This document shows positions 35,064-43,338 of a stretch of DNA of 44,066 bases, one piece after another. Each line of letters opens with the position of its first letter. The first letter of the stretch is position 1. The position numbers and the translations under genes were made by a program. Origin of the DNA: Dehalococcoidia bacterium (GTDB taxonomy: Bacteria; Chloroflexota; Dehalococcoidia; Tepidiformales; Tepidiformaceae); the NCBI GenBank assembly GCA_022827945.1, contig JAJEIT010000056.1:1-44066 (forward strand). Direction: 5' to 3'. Under the pieces are notes generated by a model. The model did not search any database. It was not told the origin of the DNA and saw nothing but the letters and a program-made list of their open reading frames with translations.

Positions 35064-36656
35064 TCAGTTGACGCGACGGCCGCCCGTTTCGGCCCAGTAG
35101 GGCTCGCGCAACTCGAACTTCTTGAGCTTGCCTGTGGCCGTGCGCGGGAGCTCGGCGGCGAACTCGATCCGGCGCGGCACCTTGAAGTGGGCCATGTTGT
35201 CGCGACAGAAGTCGATGATCTCGTCGGGCGTGGACTCCTCGCCCTGCTGCAGGACGATGACGGCGAGGGGCGTCTCGCCCCAGCGCTCGCTGGGGATGCC
35301 GACCACGGCGGCCTCGAGCACCTTGGGGTGCCGGTAGAGCACGTCCTCGACCTCGATCGAGGAGATGTTCTCGCCGCCGGAGATGATGACGTCCTTGGCT
35401 CGGTCGACGATGTTGATGTAGCCGTGCTCGTTCACGGTGGCGAGGTCGCCGGTATAGAAGTAGCCGTCGCGGACGACCTTGGCGGTCTCCTCGGGCTGGT
35501 TCCAGTAGCCCTTGAAGACCATGTTGCCGCGGGCCGCGACCTCGCCGATGGCGGTGTCGTCGCGGGGGACGTCGCGACCGCCTTCGCCGACGACGCGGAG
35601 CTGGACGCCGATCGAGGGGTGGCCGGCGCGGGCCTTGAGCCGGTAGAAGGCGTCCCCCTCGGCGGTGACGTGGGGCTTGGGCTCGGCCACGGTGAGGATG
35701 GGGGCGGTCTCGGTGAGGCCGTAGATTTGCATGAAGGTCCAGCCGCGCTCCTGCTCAAGGCGCTCGACGAACGTGACGGGGGGCGGGGCGCCGGCGCAGA
35801 CGAAGCGGGGGCTGGTCGCCATCTCGTACTCGCCGGCGTCCTCGAAATCGAGGATGCGGGCGAGGACGGCGGGAGCCATGCAGGCGAAGGTGACGCCCTC
35901 ATCGCGCATGAGGCCGTAGAGCAGGTCGGGCTCGGGGGCGCGCACGATGACGTGCTTCCCGCCCATGGCCGTGAGCGCGTACACGCCGCCCCAGCCGTTG
36001 CAGTGGAACATCGGCAGCGTCCACATCTCGACGTCGTCGTGGTTGACGCCCAGGTGGGCGATGAAGTGGTAGGCGTTCGCATAGAAGTTCCGGTGGGTGA
36101 GCATCACGCCCTTGGGGCGGGCGGTGGTGCCGGAGGTGTAGTTGATGCTGACCAGGTCGTTCTCGTCGAGCTCCGGGTCGGGCGGGGGCGTCTCGGGCTG
36201 GCCGGCGACCAACTCCTCCCAGTCCTGCCAGCCGTCGGGGGTGGGGGCGTCGCCGTAGCGGGCGACGATCCAGTGCTCGACATCGGGGAGGCCGTCGCGG
36301 ATGGCGTCGAGGGCGCCGGTCAGGTCGGAGTCGGCGATGATGGCCTTCGCGCCGGAATGGGAGAAGGCGTACTGGAAGTCCTCGGAGACGAGGCGGTAGT
36401 TGAGGGGAACGAGAACCGCGCCGATGAGCGAGGTACCGTAAAACGACTCCAGGAAGTGGTGGCTGTTGGGGCTGAGGATGCCGACGCGGTCGCCCTTGCC
36501 GACGCCGAGGCTCGTGAGGCCGTGCGCGAGCCTGTAGCAGCGCCGGGCGAATTCGGCGTAGGTGAAGCGCTTGTCGCCGTCGACGACGGCCTCCTTGGGG
36601 CCGTAGAGGCTCTCCGCGCGGAAGAGGAAGTCGTTGACGACCATGGGGACTTCCAT
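35064..36656 (-). CDS. AMP-dependent acyl-CoA synthetase/ligase
   Basis: A 530-residue adenylating enzyme that activates a carboxylic acid as acyl-AMP and then acyl-CoA. Motifs are YTSGTTARPKGVMLTH (phosphate binding), QIYGLTETAP, GYFYTGDLATVNEHGYINIVDRAKDVIISGGENISSIEVE and the catalytic Lys near the end in TATGKLKKF. The sequence resembles medium-chain or long-chain FadD-like ligases of the FadD3/FadK kind. ATG at 36654-36656 has GGAG upstream and a TAGCAT box at 36691-36696. Divergent from the P450 gene. Confidence 0.92.
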   Translation of the reverse strand: MEVPMVVNDFLFRAESLYGPKEAVVDGDKRFTYAEFARRCYRLAHGLTSLGVGKGDRVGILSPNSHHFLESFYGTSLIGAVLVPLNYRLVSEDFQYAFSHSGAKAIIADSDLTGALDAIRDGLPDVEHWIVARYGDAPTPDGWQDWEELVAGQPETPPPDPELDENDLVSINYTSGTTARPKGVMLTHRNFYANAYHFIAHLGVNHDDVEMWTLPMFHCNGWGGVYALTAMGGKHVIVRAPEPDLLYGLMRDEGVTFACMAPAVLARILDFEDAGEYEMATSPRFVCAGAPPPVTFVERLEQERGWTFMQIYGLTETAPILTVAEPKPHVTAEGDAFYRLKARAGHPSIGVQLRVVGEGGRDVPRDDTAIGEVAARGNMVFKGYWNQPEETAKVVRDGYFYTGDLATVNEHGYINIVDRAKDVIISGGENISSIEVEDVLYRHPKVLEAAVVGIPSERWGETPLAVIVLQQGEESTPDEIIDFCRDNMAHFKVPRRIEFAAELPRTATGKLKKFELREPYWAETGGRRVN

Positions 36657-36690
36657 GTCGCTGCTCCGGGCGCCATGCGGGCGTGGCGAG

Positions 36691-36696
36691 ATGCTA
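36691..36696 (-). promoter_or_regulatory. -10 box TAGCAT for the acyl-CoA ligase gene
   Basis: TAGCAT on the minus strand gives a short leader of about 28 nt with a Shine-Dalgarno sequence. Confidence 0.35.
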
Positions 36697-36751
36697 CCCG
36701 GCCACCCGCGGGGACGAAACCGCGGGCCGCCGGACCGAGAGAGGCGTCCGG

Positions 36752-36757
36752 TAGACT
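36752..36757 (+). promoter_or_regulatory. -10 box TAGACT for the cytochrome P450 gene
   Basis: TAGACT lies 33 nt before ATG 36791; AAGGAGG at 36777-36783 gives a normal leader. It shares the 134-bp divergent gap with the ligase promoter. Confidence 0.4.
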
Positions 36758-36790
36758 CGAAGGGCGAACACGCCTCAAGGAGGGCCGCGG

Positions 36791-37978
36791 ATGACCGCCC
36801 CGACCGCAACCGCCACCACGCTGATGACGCCCGAGTGCAACGCCAACCCGTACCCCGAGTACGACCGGCTGCGGGCGCAGTCGCCGATCTACTACGGGAA
36901 CGAGGACATGCATGGAGGCCCGGGGGCGATGTGGGGCCTGCTGCGGTACGAGGATGTGTACGGCGCGCTGGCGGACCACGAGACCTTCTCGTCGGTGCAG
37001 ACCGGAGGGCAGAGCAGCGGCAGCGGCATGCGTCTGGTGCTGCTGAACGACGACCCGCCGCGCCACACCCGCTTCCGCAAGCTGGTGAACAAGGCGTTCA
37101 CGCCGCGCCGCATCCGCGAGCTGGAGCCGTGGCTGCAGACGGTGGTGAACGAACTGCTGGAGGAGGTGCGCGGGGGCGAGATGGAGGTGGTCCAGAACTA
37201 CACGATGCCCCTGCCGGTGATGGCGATCGCGGAGCTGCTGGGCATCCCGCGCGAGGAGTATCAGACCTTCAAGCAGTGGACGGACGACGCGCTGGGGGTC
37301 CACCCGCGGACGCCGGAGGAGCGGCAGCAGTCGACGCAGGAGATGATGGCCTACTTCGGCCAGATGGCGGCGGCGCGGCGCGAGCACGGGGCAGAGGACC
37401 TGATCACGGCGCTGGTGGAGGCGGAGATCGAGGGCGAGGCGCTGGAGGACTGGGAGGTCCTCGGCTTCTGCATGCTGCTCTTGATCGCGGGGAACGAGAC
37501 GACGACGAACCTGATGGGGAACACGATCGCCTTCCTCTCGCAGCGCCCTGACCTGTGGGCGCAGCTGCGCGAGGACCGCTCGCTGATCCCGCAGCTGATC
37601 GAGGAGATGCTGCGCTACGAGAGCCCGGTGCAGGTGCTCTTCCGGCGGACCACCCGCGACGTCGAGCTGAACGGCGTGACGATCCCGGCGGAGCAGCGGG
37701 TGGGCGTGTTCTACGGGGCGGCCAACCGCGACCCCGAGGAGTGGGACGAGCCGGACGAGTTCGTGCTGGAACGCGACCTGCACGCGCACGTCGGGTTCGG
37801 GCACGGGACGCACTACTGCCTGGGCTCGCCCCTGGCGCGGGCGGAGGCACGAATCACGCTGAACACGTGGCTCGACCGCTTTGCAGCCATCGAGCCAACA
37901 GCCCCGCCCGTCTGGCAGACGGGCACGGGCGTCGTGCTCGGCTACACCTCGCTGCCCGTGTCACTGACCCAGGCCTGA
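36791..37978 (+). CDS. Cytochrome P450
   Basis: A 395-residue soluble bacterial P450. The I-helix carries LLLIAGNETTTNLMGN, the K-helix EEMLRYESPVQ, and the heme loop GFGHGTHYCLGSPLARAEARI with the thiolate Cys. There is no membrane anchor. It needs ferredoxin and reductase, which are not adjacent. The divergent acyl-CoA ligase suggests oxidation or activation of lipophilic acids, but this is inference. The ABC operon follows 46 bp later. Confidence 0.95.
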   Translation: MTAPTATATTLMTPECNANPYPEYDRLRAQSPIYYGNEDMHGGPGAMWGLLRYEDVYGALADHETFSSVQTGGQSSGSGMRLVLLNDDPPRHTRFRKLVNKAFTPRRIRELEPWLQTVVNELLEEVRGGEMEVVQNYTMPLPVMAIAELLGIPREEYQTFKQWTDDALGVHPRTPEERQQSTQEMMAYFGQMAAARREHGAEDLITALVEAEIEGEALEDWEVLGFCMLLLIAGNETTTNLMGNTIAFLSQRPDLWAQLREDRSLIPQLIEEMLRYESPVQVLFRRTTRDVELNGVTIPAEQRVGVFYGAANRDPEEWDEPDEFVLERDLHAHVGFGHGTHYCLGSPLARAEARITLNTWLDRFAAIEPTAPPVWQTGTGVVLGYTSLPVSLTQA

Positions 37979-38012
37979 TCCCGCCGAGGCAGACCGGTTC
38001 CTTGCCGGCGGC

Positions 38013-38018
38013 TAGGAT
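38013..38018 (+). promoter_or_regulatory. -10 box TAGGAT for ABC operon
   Basis: TAGGAT ends 6 nt before the GTG at 38025, consistent with a leaderless operon start. Confidence 0.4.
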
Positions 38019-38024
38019 AGAGCC

Positions 38025-38948
38025 GTGCCCCTCATCGAGACGTATGCCCTGACGAAGCAGTACCCGGGCGTGACTGCGCTGAACGCGCTCGACATCAACG
38101 TCGAGCCGGGCATCATCGGGCTGGTCGGGGCGAACGGGGCGGGCAAGAGCACGCTGATCAAGATCCTGCTCGGGCTGCTGCCCGCGACGCGCGGCAAGGC
38201 GCGCGTGCTCGACATGGACGTGGAGACGGAAGGGCGGGCCATCCGCGGGCTCGTCGGCTACATGCCCGAGCACGACTGCCTGCCCCCCGACCTCTCGGCG
38301 ACGGAGTTCGTGGCGCACCTGGCGGAGGTGAGCGGCCTGCCGCGCACCGCCGCCCGCGAACGCACGGCGGAGACGCTGCGCCACGTTGGCCTGTTCGAGG
38401 AGCGCTACCGCGAGATCGGCGGCTACTCGACTGGCATGAAGCAACGCGTGAAGCTCGCGCAGGCGCTCGTGCACGACCCGCGCCTGATCTTCCTGGACGA
38501 ACCGACGAACGGGCTCGACCCGGCGGGGCGCGAGGAGATGCTCGACCTCGTGCGCCGCACCGGGCGTGAGTTCGGGATCGCCGTGCTGATGTCGTCGCAC
38601 CTGCTGGGGGAGATCGAGCGGGTGTGCGACTCGCTCGTCGTGATCGACGCGGGGCGGCTGGTGCGCCAGGGGGCGGTGGCGGAGTTCACGGCGGGGCTGG
38701 GTTCGCTTGAGGTCGAGGTGGAGGGCGATGCGGCGGCGCTGGCGGAGGCGCTGACGAAGCGCGGCTTCGAGGCCCGCGGCGAGGGCTTCCTCGCGCACGT
38801 GGGGTTGAACGGTGACGATCCGTACGACGCGATTCGCGACTGCATCGTGGAGTTGGAGCTGGGGCTGGTGCGCCTGGAGCAGCGCCGCCAGACGCTTGAG
38901 GACATCTTCCGCCCGGATGCGGACGAGGCGGTGGCGGAACGTGTCTGA
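38025..38948 (+). CDS. ABC-2 exporter ATP-binding protein (first)
   Basis: A 307-residue ATPase with Walker A GANGAGKST, signature GGYSTGMKQRVKLAQ, Walker B LIFLDEPTNGLDP and the H-loop SSHLL, followed by a C-terminal extension (about 225-307). The signature YSTGMKQR is typical of ABC-2 exporters rather than LSGGQ importers. First gene of a four-gene operon; it overlaps the permease start by 8 bp. GTG start. Confidence 0.9.
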   Translation: MPLIETYALTKQYPGVTALNALDINVEPGIIGLVGANGAGKSTLIKILLGLLPATRGKARVLDMDVETEGRAIRGLVGYMPEHDCLPPDLSATEFVAHLAEVSGLPRTAARERTAETLRHVGLFEERYREIGGYSTGMKQRVKLAQALVHDPRLIFLDEPTNGLDPAGREEMLDLVRRTGREFGIAVLMSSHLLGEIERVCDSLVVIDAGRLVRQGAVAEFTAGLGSLEVEVEGDAAALAEALTKRGFEARGEGFLAHVGLNGDDPYDAIRDCIVELELGLVRLEQRRQTLEDIFRPDADEAVAERV

Positions 38949-39846
38949 GCGGGCAGCGGGGAGCATCTACGACCTCGGCTATCGGCGCTACGAGGGGCGG
39001 CGGCTGGGACGCTGGGACGCCGTGCTCTCGCTCTACGTGCACGGACTGCGGGCGGCGTTCGGGCTGGGGCGGCGGACACGCAGCAAGGTGTTCCCGATAG
39101 GGCTCGCGGTCGTCGCGGCAATCCCGGCGCTGGGCTACCTGATGGCGGCCGCCTTCATCGACATCGACATCTCCGACGCGATCCGGGCGGAGGACTACTT
39201 CAGCTCGGTCTTCTTCTTCCCGCCGGCGGCCCTGATGCTGTTCGTGGCGGCGGTGGCGCCGGAACTGCTGGGGCGGGATCTGCGGCACGCGACGCTGCCG
39301 CTCTACTTCTCGCGGGGGCTCAGCCGCCAGGATTACGCGCTGGCGCGCTACGCCTCGATGGCGACCGCGCTGCTGGCGCTGACGCTGCTGCCGCAGGCGG
39401 TCCTGTTCCTGGGCAACGCCCTCGTGGTCGACAGCTTCGGCGGCTACTTCCAGGACGAGTGGGGGCAGGTGGGACCGATCATCGGGAGCAGCCTCCTGAT
39501 CTCGCTCTTCTTCGCCGCGATCGGGATGCTGATCTCCGCGCAGAGCGGCAGGCGCGCGTTCGCCACGATCGGCGTGATCGCGCCCTTCGTGTTCCTCCCC
39601 ATCATCTCGGGCGTCCTGGTGGGAACGGTGGAGAACTTCGTCGGCCGGCTGGGCGTCTTCCTGAACCCGTTCTTCGTCATCGACGGCTTCACGTACTGGT
39701 TCTTCGACGCGGCTCCGGATATCGGCGAGGGACACCCGCTGAACGTCGCGGACTTCGCCGGAGGCTGGTACTTCTTCTTCGCGCTGGCGGTGACGGCTGC
39801 CGGCATCGCGCTGCTGGTGCGCCACTACGGGCGGCGAAGCCTGTGA
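38941..39846 (+). CDS. ABC-2 exporter permease with N-terminal YDLGYR motif
   Basis: A 301-residue membrane protein with about six helices. The cytoplasmic N-terminus SIYDLGYRRYEGRRLGRWDAV is a motif shared by a group of ABC-2 permeases in Actinobacteria and Chloroflexota. The GTG at 38941-38943 overlaps the ATPase stop. It pairs with the first ATPase. Its C-terminus overlaps the second ATPase in GTGA. Confidence 0.85.
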   Translation: MSERAAGSIYDLGYRRYEGRRLGRWDAVLSLYVHGLRAAFGLGRRTRSKVFPIGLAVVAAIPALGYLMAAAFIDIDISDAIRAEDYFSSVFFFPPAALMLFVAAVAPELLGRDLRHATLPLYFSRGLSRQDYALARYASMATALLALTLLPQAVLFLGNALVVDSFGGYFQDEWGQVGPIIGSSLLISLFFAAIGMLISAQSGRRAFATIGVIAPFVFLPIISGVLVGTVENFVGRLGVFLNPFFVIDGFTYWFFDAAPDIGEGHPLNVADFAGGWYFFFALAVTAAGIALLVRHYGRRSL

Positions 39847-40781
39847 GCGCGGAAGAGGGGACGGCTCCCGAGGCGGCGGTCGAGGTGGTCGACGTCTCCC
39901 GTTGGTACGGGAACGTAGTAGCGGTAAACGGCATCTCCTTCGCCCTCGATCCCGGCGTGACGGGACTGCTCGGGCCGAACGGGGCGGGCAAGACAACGCT
40001 GCTGAACATGATCGCGGGCTTCCTGAAGCCGTCCGTGGGGGACGTGCGGGTGCTGGGCGAGAGCTCTTTCGGAAACCCCGACATCTACCGGCGGGTCGCG
40101 CTCGTACCGGAACGGGAGGCGGTGTACGACTTCCAGACCGGCCACCAGTTCGTGCTGATGAGCGCCCGCATGCACGGCCTTCCCGACGCGGGGGACGCGG
40201 CGCTGCGGGCGCTTCACATGGTCGAGATGGTGGGCGACGCGGATCGGGCCACCGGCGGCTACTCGAAGGGGATGAAGCAGCGCATCAAGATCGCCGCCGC
40301 CCTGGTACACGACCCCGAGGTGCTGCTGCTGGATGAGCCGTTCAACGGCATGGACCCGCGCCAGCGCCTGCAGATGATGGAGCTTCTGGGCCGGATGGCG
40401 GATCAGGGCCGCACGATCCTGTTCTCGTCGCACATCCTGGAGGAAGTGGAGCGGCTGGGGGAGAACGTGCTGGTGGTGGTGGCGGGGCGGCTGGCGGCGT
40501 CCGGGGACTTTCGCGCGATCCGCAAGCTGATGACGGACCGGCCGCACACGATCACGATCCGGTCGAGCAATAACCGCGGCCTCGCGCAGACGCTGATGGC
40601 GGAGGAGAGCGTGTTCGGCGTCGAGCTGACGGACGGGAAGATCGTGGTGCGGACGAACGAGCTCGGCGCCTTCACCTCGGCGGCGCCGCGGGCGGCGCAG
40701 GAGGTCGGCGCCTCGCTCTTCGAGGTGCGCCCCGAGGACGAGTCGCTCGAGAGCGTCTTCGACTACCTGGTGACGCGATGA
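39843..40781 (+). CDS. ABC-2 exporter ATP-binding protein (second)
   Basis: A 312-residue ATPase with Walker A GPNGAGKTT, signature GGYSKGMKQRIKIAA, Walker B VLLLDEPFNGMDP and H-loop SSHIL, plus a C-terminal extension. It is similar in layout to the first ATPase but not a recent duplicate by inspection. The GTG overlaps the first permease stop by 4 bp, and its stop overlaps the second permease ATG by 4 bp. Confidence 0.9.
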   Translation: MSAEEGTAPEAAVEVVDVSRWYGNVVAVNGISFALDPGVTGLLGPNGAGKTTLLNMIAGFLKPSVGDVRVLGESSFGNPDIYRRVALVPEREAVYDFQTGHQFVLMSARMHGLPDAGDAALRALHMVEMVGDADRATGGYSKGMKQRIKIAAALVHDPEVLLLDEPFNGMDPRQRLQMMELLGRMADQGRTILFSSHILEEVERLGENVLVVVAGRLAASGDFRAIRKLMTDRPHTITIRSSNNRGLAQTLMAEESVFGVELTDGKIVVRTNELGAFTSAAPRAAQEVGASLFEVRPEDESLESVFDYLVTR

Positions 40782-41518
40782 CCTGGCTGGTCCTGACGCT
40801 GACGCTGCGACAGCTGCTGGGGCAGAAGCGGACCCTGTTCCTGGCGGCCGTCGGGTTGCTGCCGGTGCTGGCCGCGATCATCTTCCGGGCGGCGGCCGAG
40901 AGCGACGAGTCGGCAGCCGAGTTCGCCGCGCAGGTCGTGCTGAACGCGCTCGTGATCAACATCCTGCTTCCCCTGACGGCGCTGGTCCTGGCGACGGCCT
41001 CGCTGGGGAGCGAGATCGAGGACGGGACGATCGTCTACCTGCTCTCGAAGCCGGCCGAGCGCTGGCGCATCGTCGCCGGGAAGCTGCTGGCGGCGTGGGG
41101 AGCGACCGCAGTGCTGGTGCTCGCGAGCGCCGTCATAGGCGGGCTGGTAACGCTGGCGGGGGAGGGGGAGTCGCGCCTCCTGGTCGGCTTCGTGGTCGCG
41201 ATCGCGGTCGGGTCGCTGGCCTACTCTTCGGTCTTCGTGCTCCTCAGCCTGGTGACCTCGCGGGCGCTGTTCGTGGGGCTGGCCTATGCCTTCATCTGGG
41301 AGGCCGTGATCACGAACTTTGCGCCGGGCGTGCAGCGCTTCAGCATCCGCGAGTTCACGGCTTCCATCGCGGAGGCCGTGGGCGACACGACCCCCTGGGT
41401 GTTCGACGCCGACCTCGGCACGACGTACTCGGTGATCTTGCTGGTCGTGGTGACGGCGGTGGGGGCGGGCCTGGCGGTGAGGCGGCTCTCGCGGTTCGAA
41501 CTGAGCGAGGCGCCCTAG
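40778..41518 (+). CDS. ABC-2 exporter permease (second)
   Basis: A 246-residue permease with six likely helices, opening MTWLVLTLTLRQLLGQKRTLFLA and with LATASLGSEIEDGTIVYLLSKPAERWRIVAGKLLAA, the coupling-helix region of ABC-2 permeases. ATGA overlap with the second ATPase. It ends the operon; the PAC2 gene is convergent 12 bp away. Function as exporter is inferred from the family; substrate unknown. Confidence 0.87.
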   Translation: MTWLVLTLTLRQLLGQKRTLFLAAVGLLPVLAAIIFRAAAESDESAAEFAAQVVLNALVINILLPLTALVLATASLGSEIEDGTIVYLLSKPAERWRIVAGKLLAAWGATAVLVLASAVIGGLVTLAGEGESRLLVGFVVAIAVGSLAYSSVFVLLSLVTSRALFVGLAYAFIWEAVITNFAPGVQRFSIREFTASIAEAVGDTTPWVFDADLGTTYSVILLVVVTAVGAGLAVRRLSRFELSEAP

Positions 41519-41530
41519 GAACCAGAGGGG

Positions 41531-42397
41531 TCAGGAGCCATCGCCGCGAAGCAGGTCCTCCACATCCCGGAGGACGTCATCGGCGGAAAGCTCGGTGTCG
41601 GGCTCGAGGGTGGGGACGTCGCCTTCCTGGTACTGGTCCTCGAGGGCGCGCACGTACTGGACGATCTGGTCGTCGCCGCTCGACGCTTCTTCGACCCGCT
41701 GGAGGAAGGTCGCGCATTCGCTTTCCAGCTCGTCGAGGCCCGGGGCGTACTCGATCATGGGTTCAAGCGCACGGAGCAGGGCGAGCGTGGCGGGCGGATT
41801 CTCGTCGACGCTGAGGTAGTGGGGAACGGAGGCGGCGACGCTGACGAGGGGGAGGCCGTGCTTGCGCATGGCGTCGTGGAGAACACCGATGATTCCCGTG
41901 GGACCCTGGTAGCGGGAGGGGCCGAAGCCGAAGCGGCGCGCGAGGGCCGCATCGGCGGCACTGCCGCTGACGGGGATGGGGCGGGTGTGGGGGGTGGCCG
42001 CCGGCCGCGCGACGAGCGTGCAGACGAGCGACGGCTGGAGGGCGGCGATGGCGCTCGCAAAGCGCGAGGCGAACGGCTCCCAGCGCAGGTTCGGCTCGGT
42101 GCCGGTAATGGCGATGAGGTCGTGGGGGGCGTCGCTGAGCCGAGCGGCCCAGGCCTCGTTGACGGGCCAGGTGATCTCGCGCAGGCCGCCCTCGACCAGC
42201 CGGACCTCGGGGCGGGTCTCCGTGAAGACGAAATACTCCTCGGGATCGACGGTGATAAAGCGCTCGGCGTCGCTGGCTTCAATGAGGTGGCGGGCGGCGT
42301 CGGTCGTGACCGTGCCGGTGTCGCTCCAACCGGTGAAGGCCATGACGACCACGGGGGACCGCAGCCCCTCGACCGGCGAAACCTCGAATCCGTCCAC
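41531..42397 (-). CDS. PAC2-family protein (proteasome assembly chaperone fold)
   Basis: A 288-residue protein with a PAC2 domain (about 10-230): PVVVMAFTGWSDTGTVTTDAARHLIE at the N-terminus and GIIGVLHDAMRKHGLPLVSVAASVPHYLSVDENPPATLALLRALEPM in the middle. The C-terminal acidic helical tail is typical of bacterial members. Similar proteins occur in Actinobacteria and archaea that have proteasomes, but their bacterial role is unproved. GTG start 6 nt after TACGAT. No proteasome genes are in the window. Confidence 0.85.
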   Translation of the reverse strand: MDGFEVSPVEGLRSPVVVMAFTGWSDTGTVTTDAARHLIEASDAERFITVDPEEYFVFTETRPEVRLVEGGLREITWPVNEAWAARLSDAPHDLIAITGTEPNLRWEPFASRFASAIAALQPSLVCTLVARPAATPHTRPIPVSGSAADAALARRFGFGPSRYQGPTGIIGVLHDAMRKHGLPLVSVAASVPHYLSVDENPPATLALLRALEPMIEYAPGLDELESECATFLQRVEEASSGDDQIVQYVRALEDQYQEGDVPTLEPDTELSADDVLRDVEDLLRGDGS

Positions 42398-42403
42398 GGC
42401 CCT

Positions 42404-42409
42404 ATCGTA
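42404..42409 (-). promoter_or_regulatory. -10 box TACGAT for leaderless PAC2 gene
   Basis: On the minus strand TACGAT ends 6 nt before the GTG at 42397. No ribosome binding site is seen. Confidence 0.45.
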
Positions 42410-42436
42410 GCGGGTGGTGTGGTTAGGGGTCGGGGA

Positions 42437-42464
42437 GGCGAGGGGGCGCTACCGCCCGCCCGAG
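42437..42464. repeat. Degenerate copy of the hairpin repeat at the xdhC-like gene end
   Basis: This segment shares GCTACCGCCCGCC and the following GAG with the repeat units at 17051-17548. It can pair GGGCG with CGCCC, and the stop codon of the XdhC-family gene lies in the loop. A chance match of G/C-rich sequence cannot be excluded. Confidence 0.4.
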
Positions 42465-43267
42465 AGTGGCGCGCGCTCCGGGCCGCGGCGGTGGTACATG
42501 GGGGTGCCGTCGCCGCCATGACGGAGCATGACGACCTCGGCCATGATGCTGATGGCGATCTCCTCGGGCGTTTCGGCGCCGATCGTGAGGCCGATAGGGG
42601 TGCGCACCTTGGCCAGCTCGTCGGGGTCGAAGCCCTCCTCGCGGAGATGTTCGAGGACGGCGGCGGTGCGACGCTTCGAGCCGATCATGCCGAGGTAGCC
42701 CGCATCCCGGCCGAGACAGCGCCGCAGGGAAAGCTCGTCCTGCTTGTGCCCGCGGGTGACCATGACGATGGCGGTGTTGGGGTTGATGGGGAAGCGGTCG
42801 AGGGCCGCCTCGAAGTCGTCGCAGATCACTTCGTCGGCCTCGGGCAGGAGCTCGGGGTCGGCGAAGTCCTCGCGGTCGTCGAGGACGGCGACGTGGTAGT
42901 CGAGGAAGTCCGCAAGCTTCGCCAGCGCGCGCCCGATGTGGCCCGCACCCACGACGAGGAAGACCGGCTTCGACTCGACGACTTCGAGGTAGATGCTCGT
43001 CGCCTCGGGCAGGACGCGCTCGGAGAGGCCGTCGGGGCCGTCGTAGACGGTCTCGGTGGCGTGGCGGCGGAAGGCGTCGGGTGCGCGGTCGGCGACGAGA
43101 TCGTCGAGGCGAGGATCGCCGAGGGTGCCGCTGCGGCCGCCGCCGGGCTCCACGAGCAGCTTCGCGCCCTGCTCCAGGGAGGCGGCGCCCGGCTCGAGCA
43201 CGGTGGCGAGGAGGACGGGCTCGCCGCCGCTCGCAGCTTCGAGGAGACGCTCGGTGTGATCACGCAT
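42449..43267 (-). CDS. XdhC/CoxI-family protein
   Basis: A 272-residue protein related to XdhC, which inserts sulfurated molybdenum cofactor into xanthine dehydrogenase-type enzymes. The N-terminal XdhC_CoxI domain (GEPVLLATVLEPGAASLEQGAKLLVEPGG) is followed by a Rossmann domain VVGAGHIGRALAKLADFLDYHVAVLDDR and YLGMIGSKRR near the end. The usual GGG-Cys segment is GTLGDPRLDD, lacking the Cys. ATG at 43265-43267 follows TAGACT by 7 nt. No molybdenum hydroxylase genes are nearby. Confidence 0.85.
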   Translation of the reverse strand: MRDHTERLLEAASGGEPVLLATVLEPGAASLEQGAKLLVEPGGGRSGTLGDPRLDDLVADRAPDAFRRHATETVYDGPDGLSERVLPEATSIYLEVVESKPVFLVVGAGHIGRALAKLADFLDYHVAVLDDREDFADPELLPEADEVICDDFEAALDRFPINPNTAIVMVTRGHKQDELSLRRCLGRDAGYLGMIGSKRRTAAVLEHLREEGFDPDELAKVRTPIGLTIGAETPEEIAISIMAEVVMLRHGGDGTPMYHRRGPERAPLSGGR

Positions 43268-43274
43268 AAGGGAA

Positions 43275-43280
43275 AGTCTA
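43275..43280 (-). promoter_or_regulatory. -10 box TAGACT for XdhC-family gene
   Basis: TAGACT on the minus strand ends 7 nt before the ATG, in the 71-bp divergent gap shared with glyA. Confidence 0.45.
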
Positions 43281-43303
43281 CGGCGCACCGGTGGGGATCG
43301 CGC

Positions 43304-43309
43304 TACGAT
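43304..43309 (+). promoter_or_regulatory. Possible -10 box TACGAT for glyA
   Basis: TACGAT would start a transcript with about 23 nt of leader before the glyA ATG. No clear -35 is visible. Confidence 0.35.
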
Positions 43310-43338
43310 CGCGCCATTCCACATCAACGAGGGCGCGG

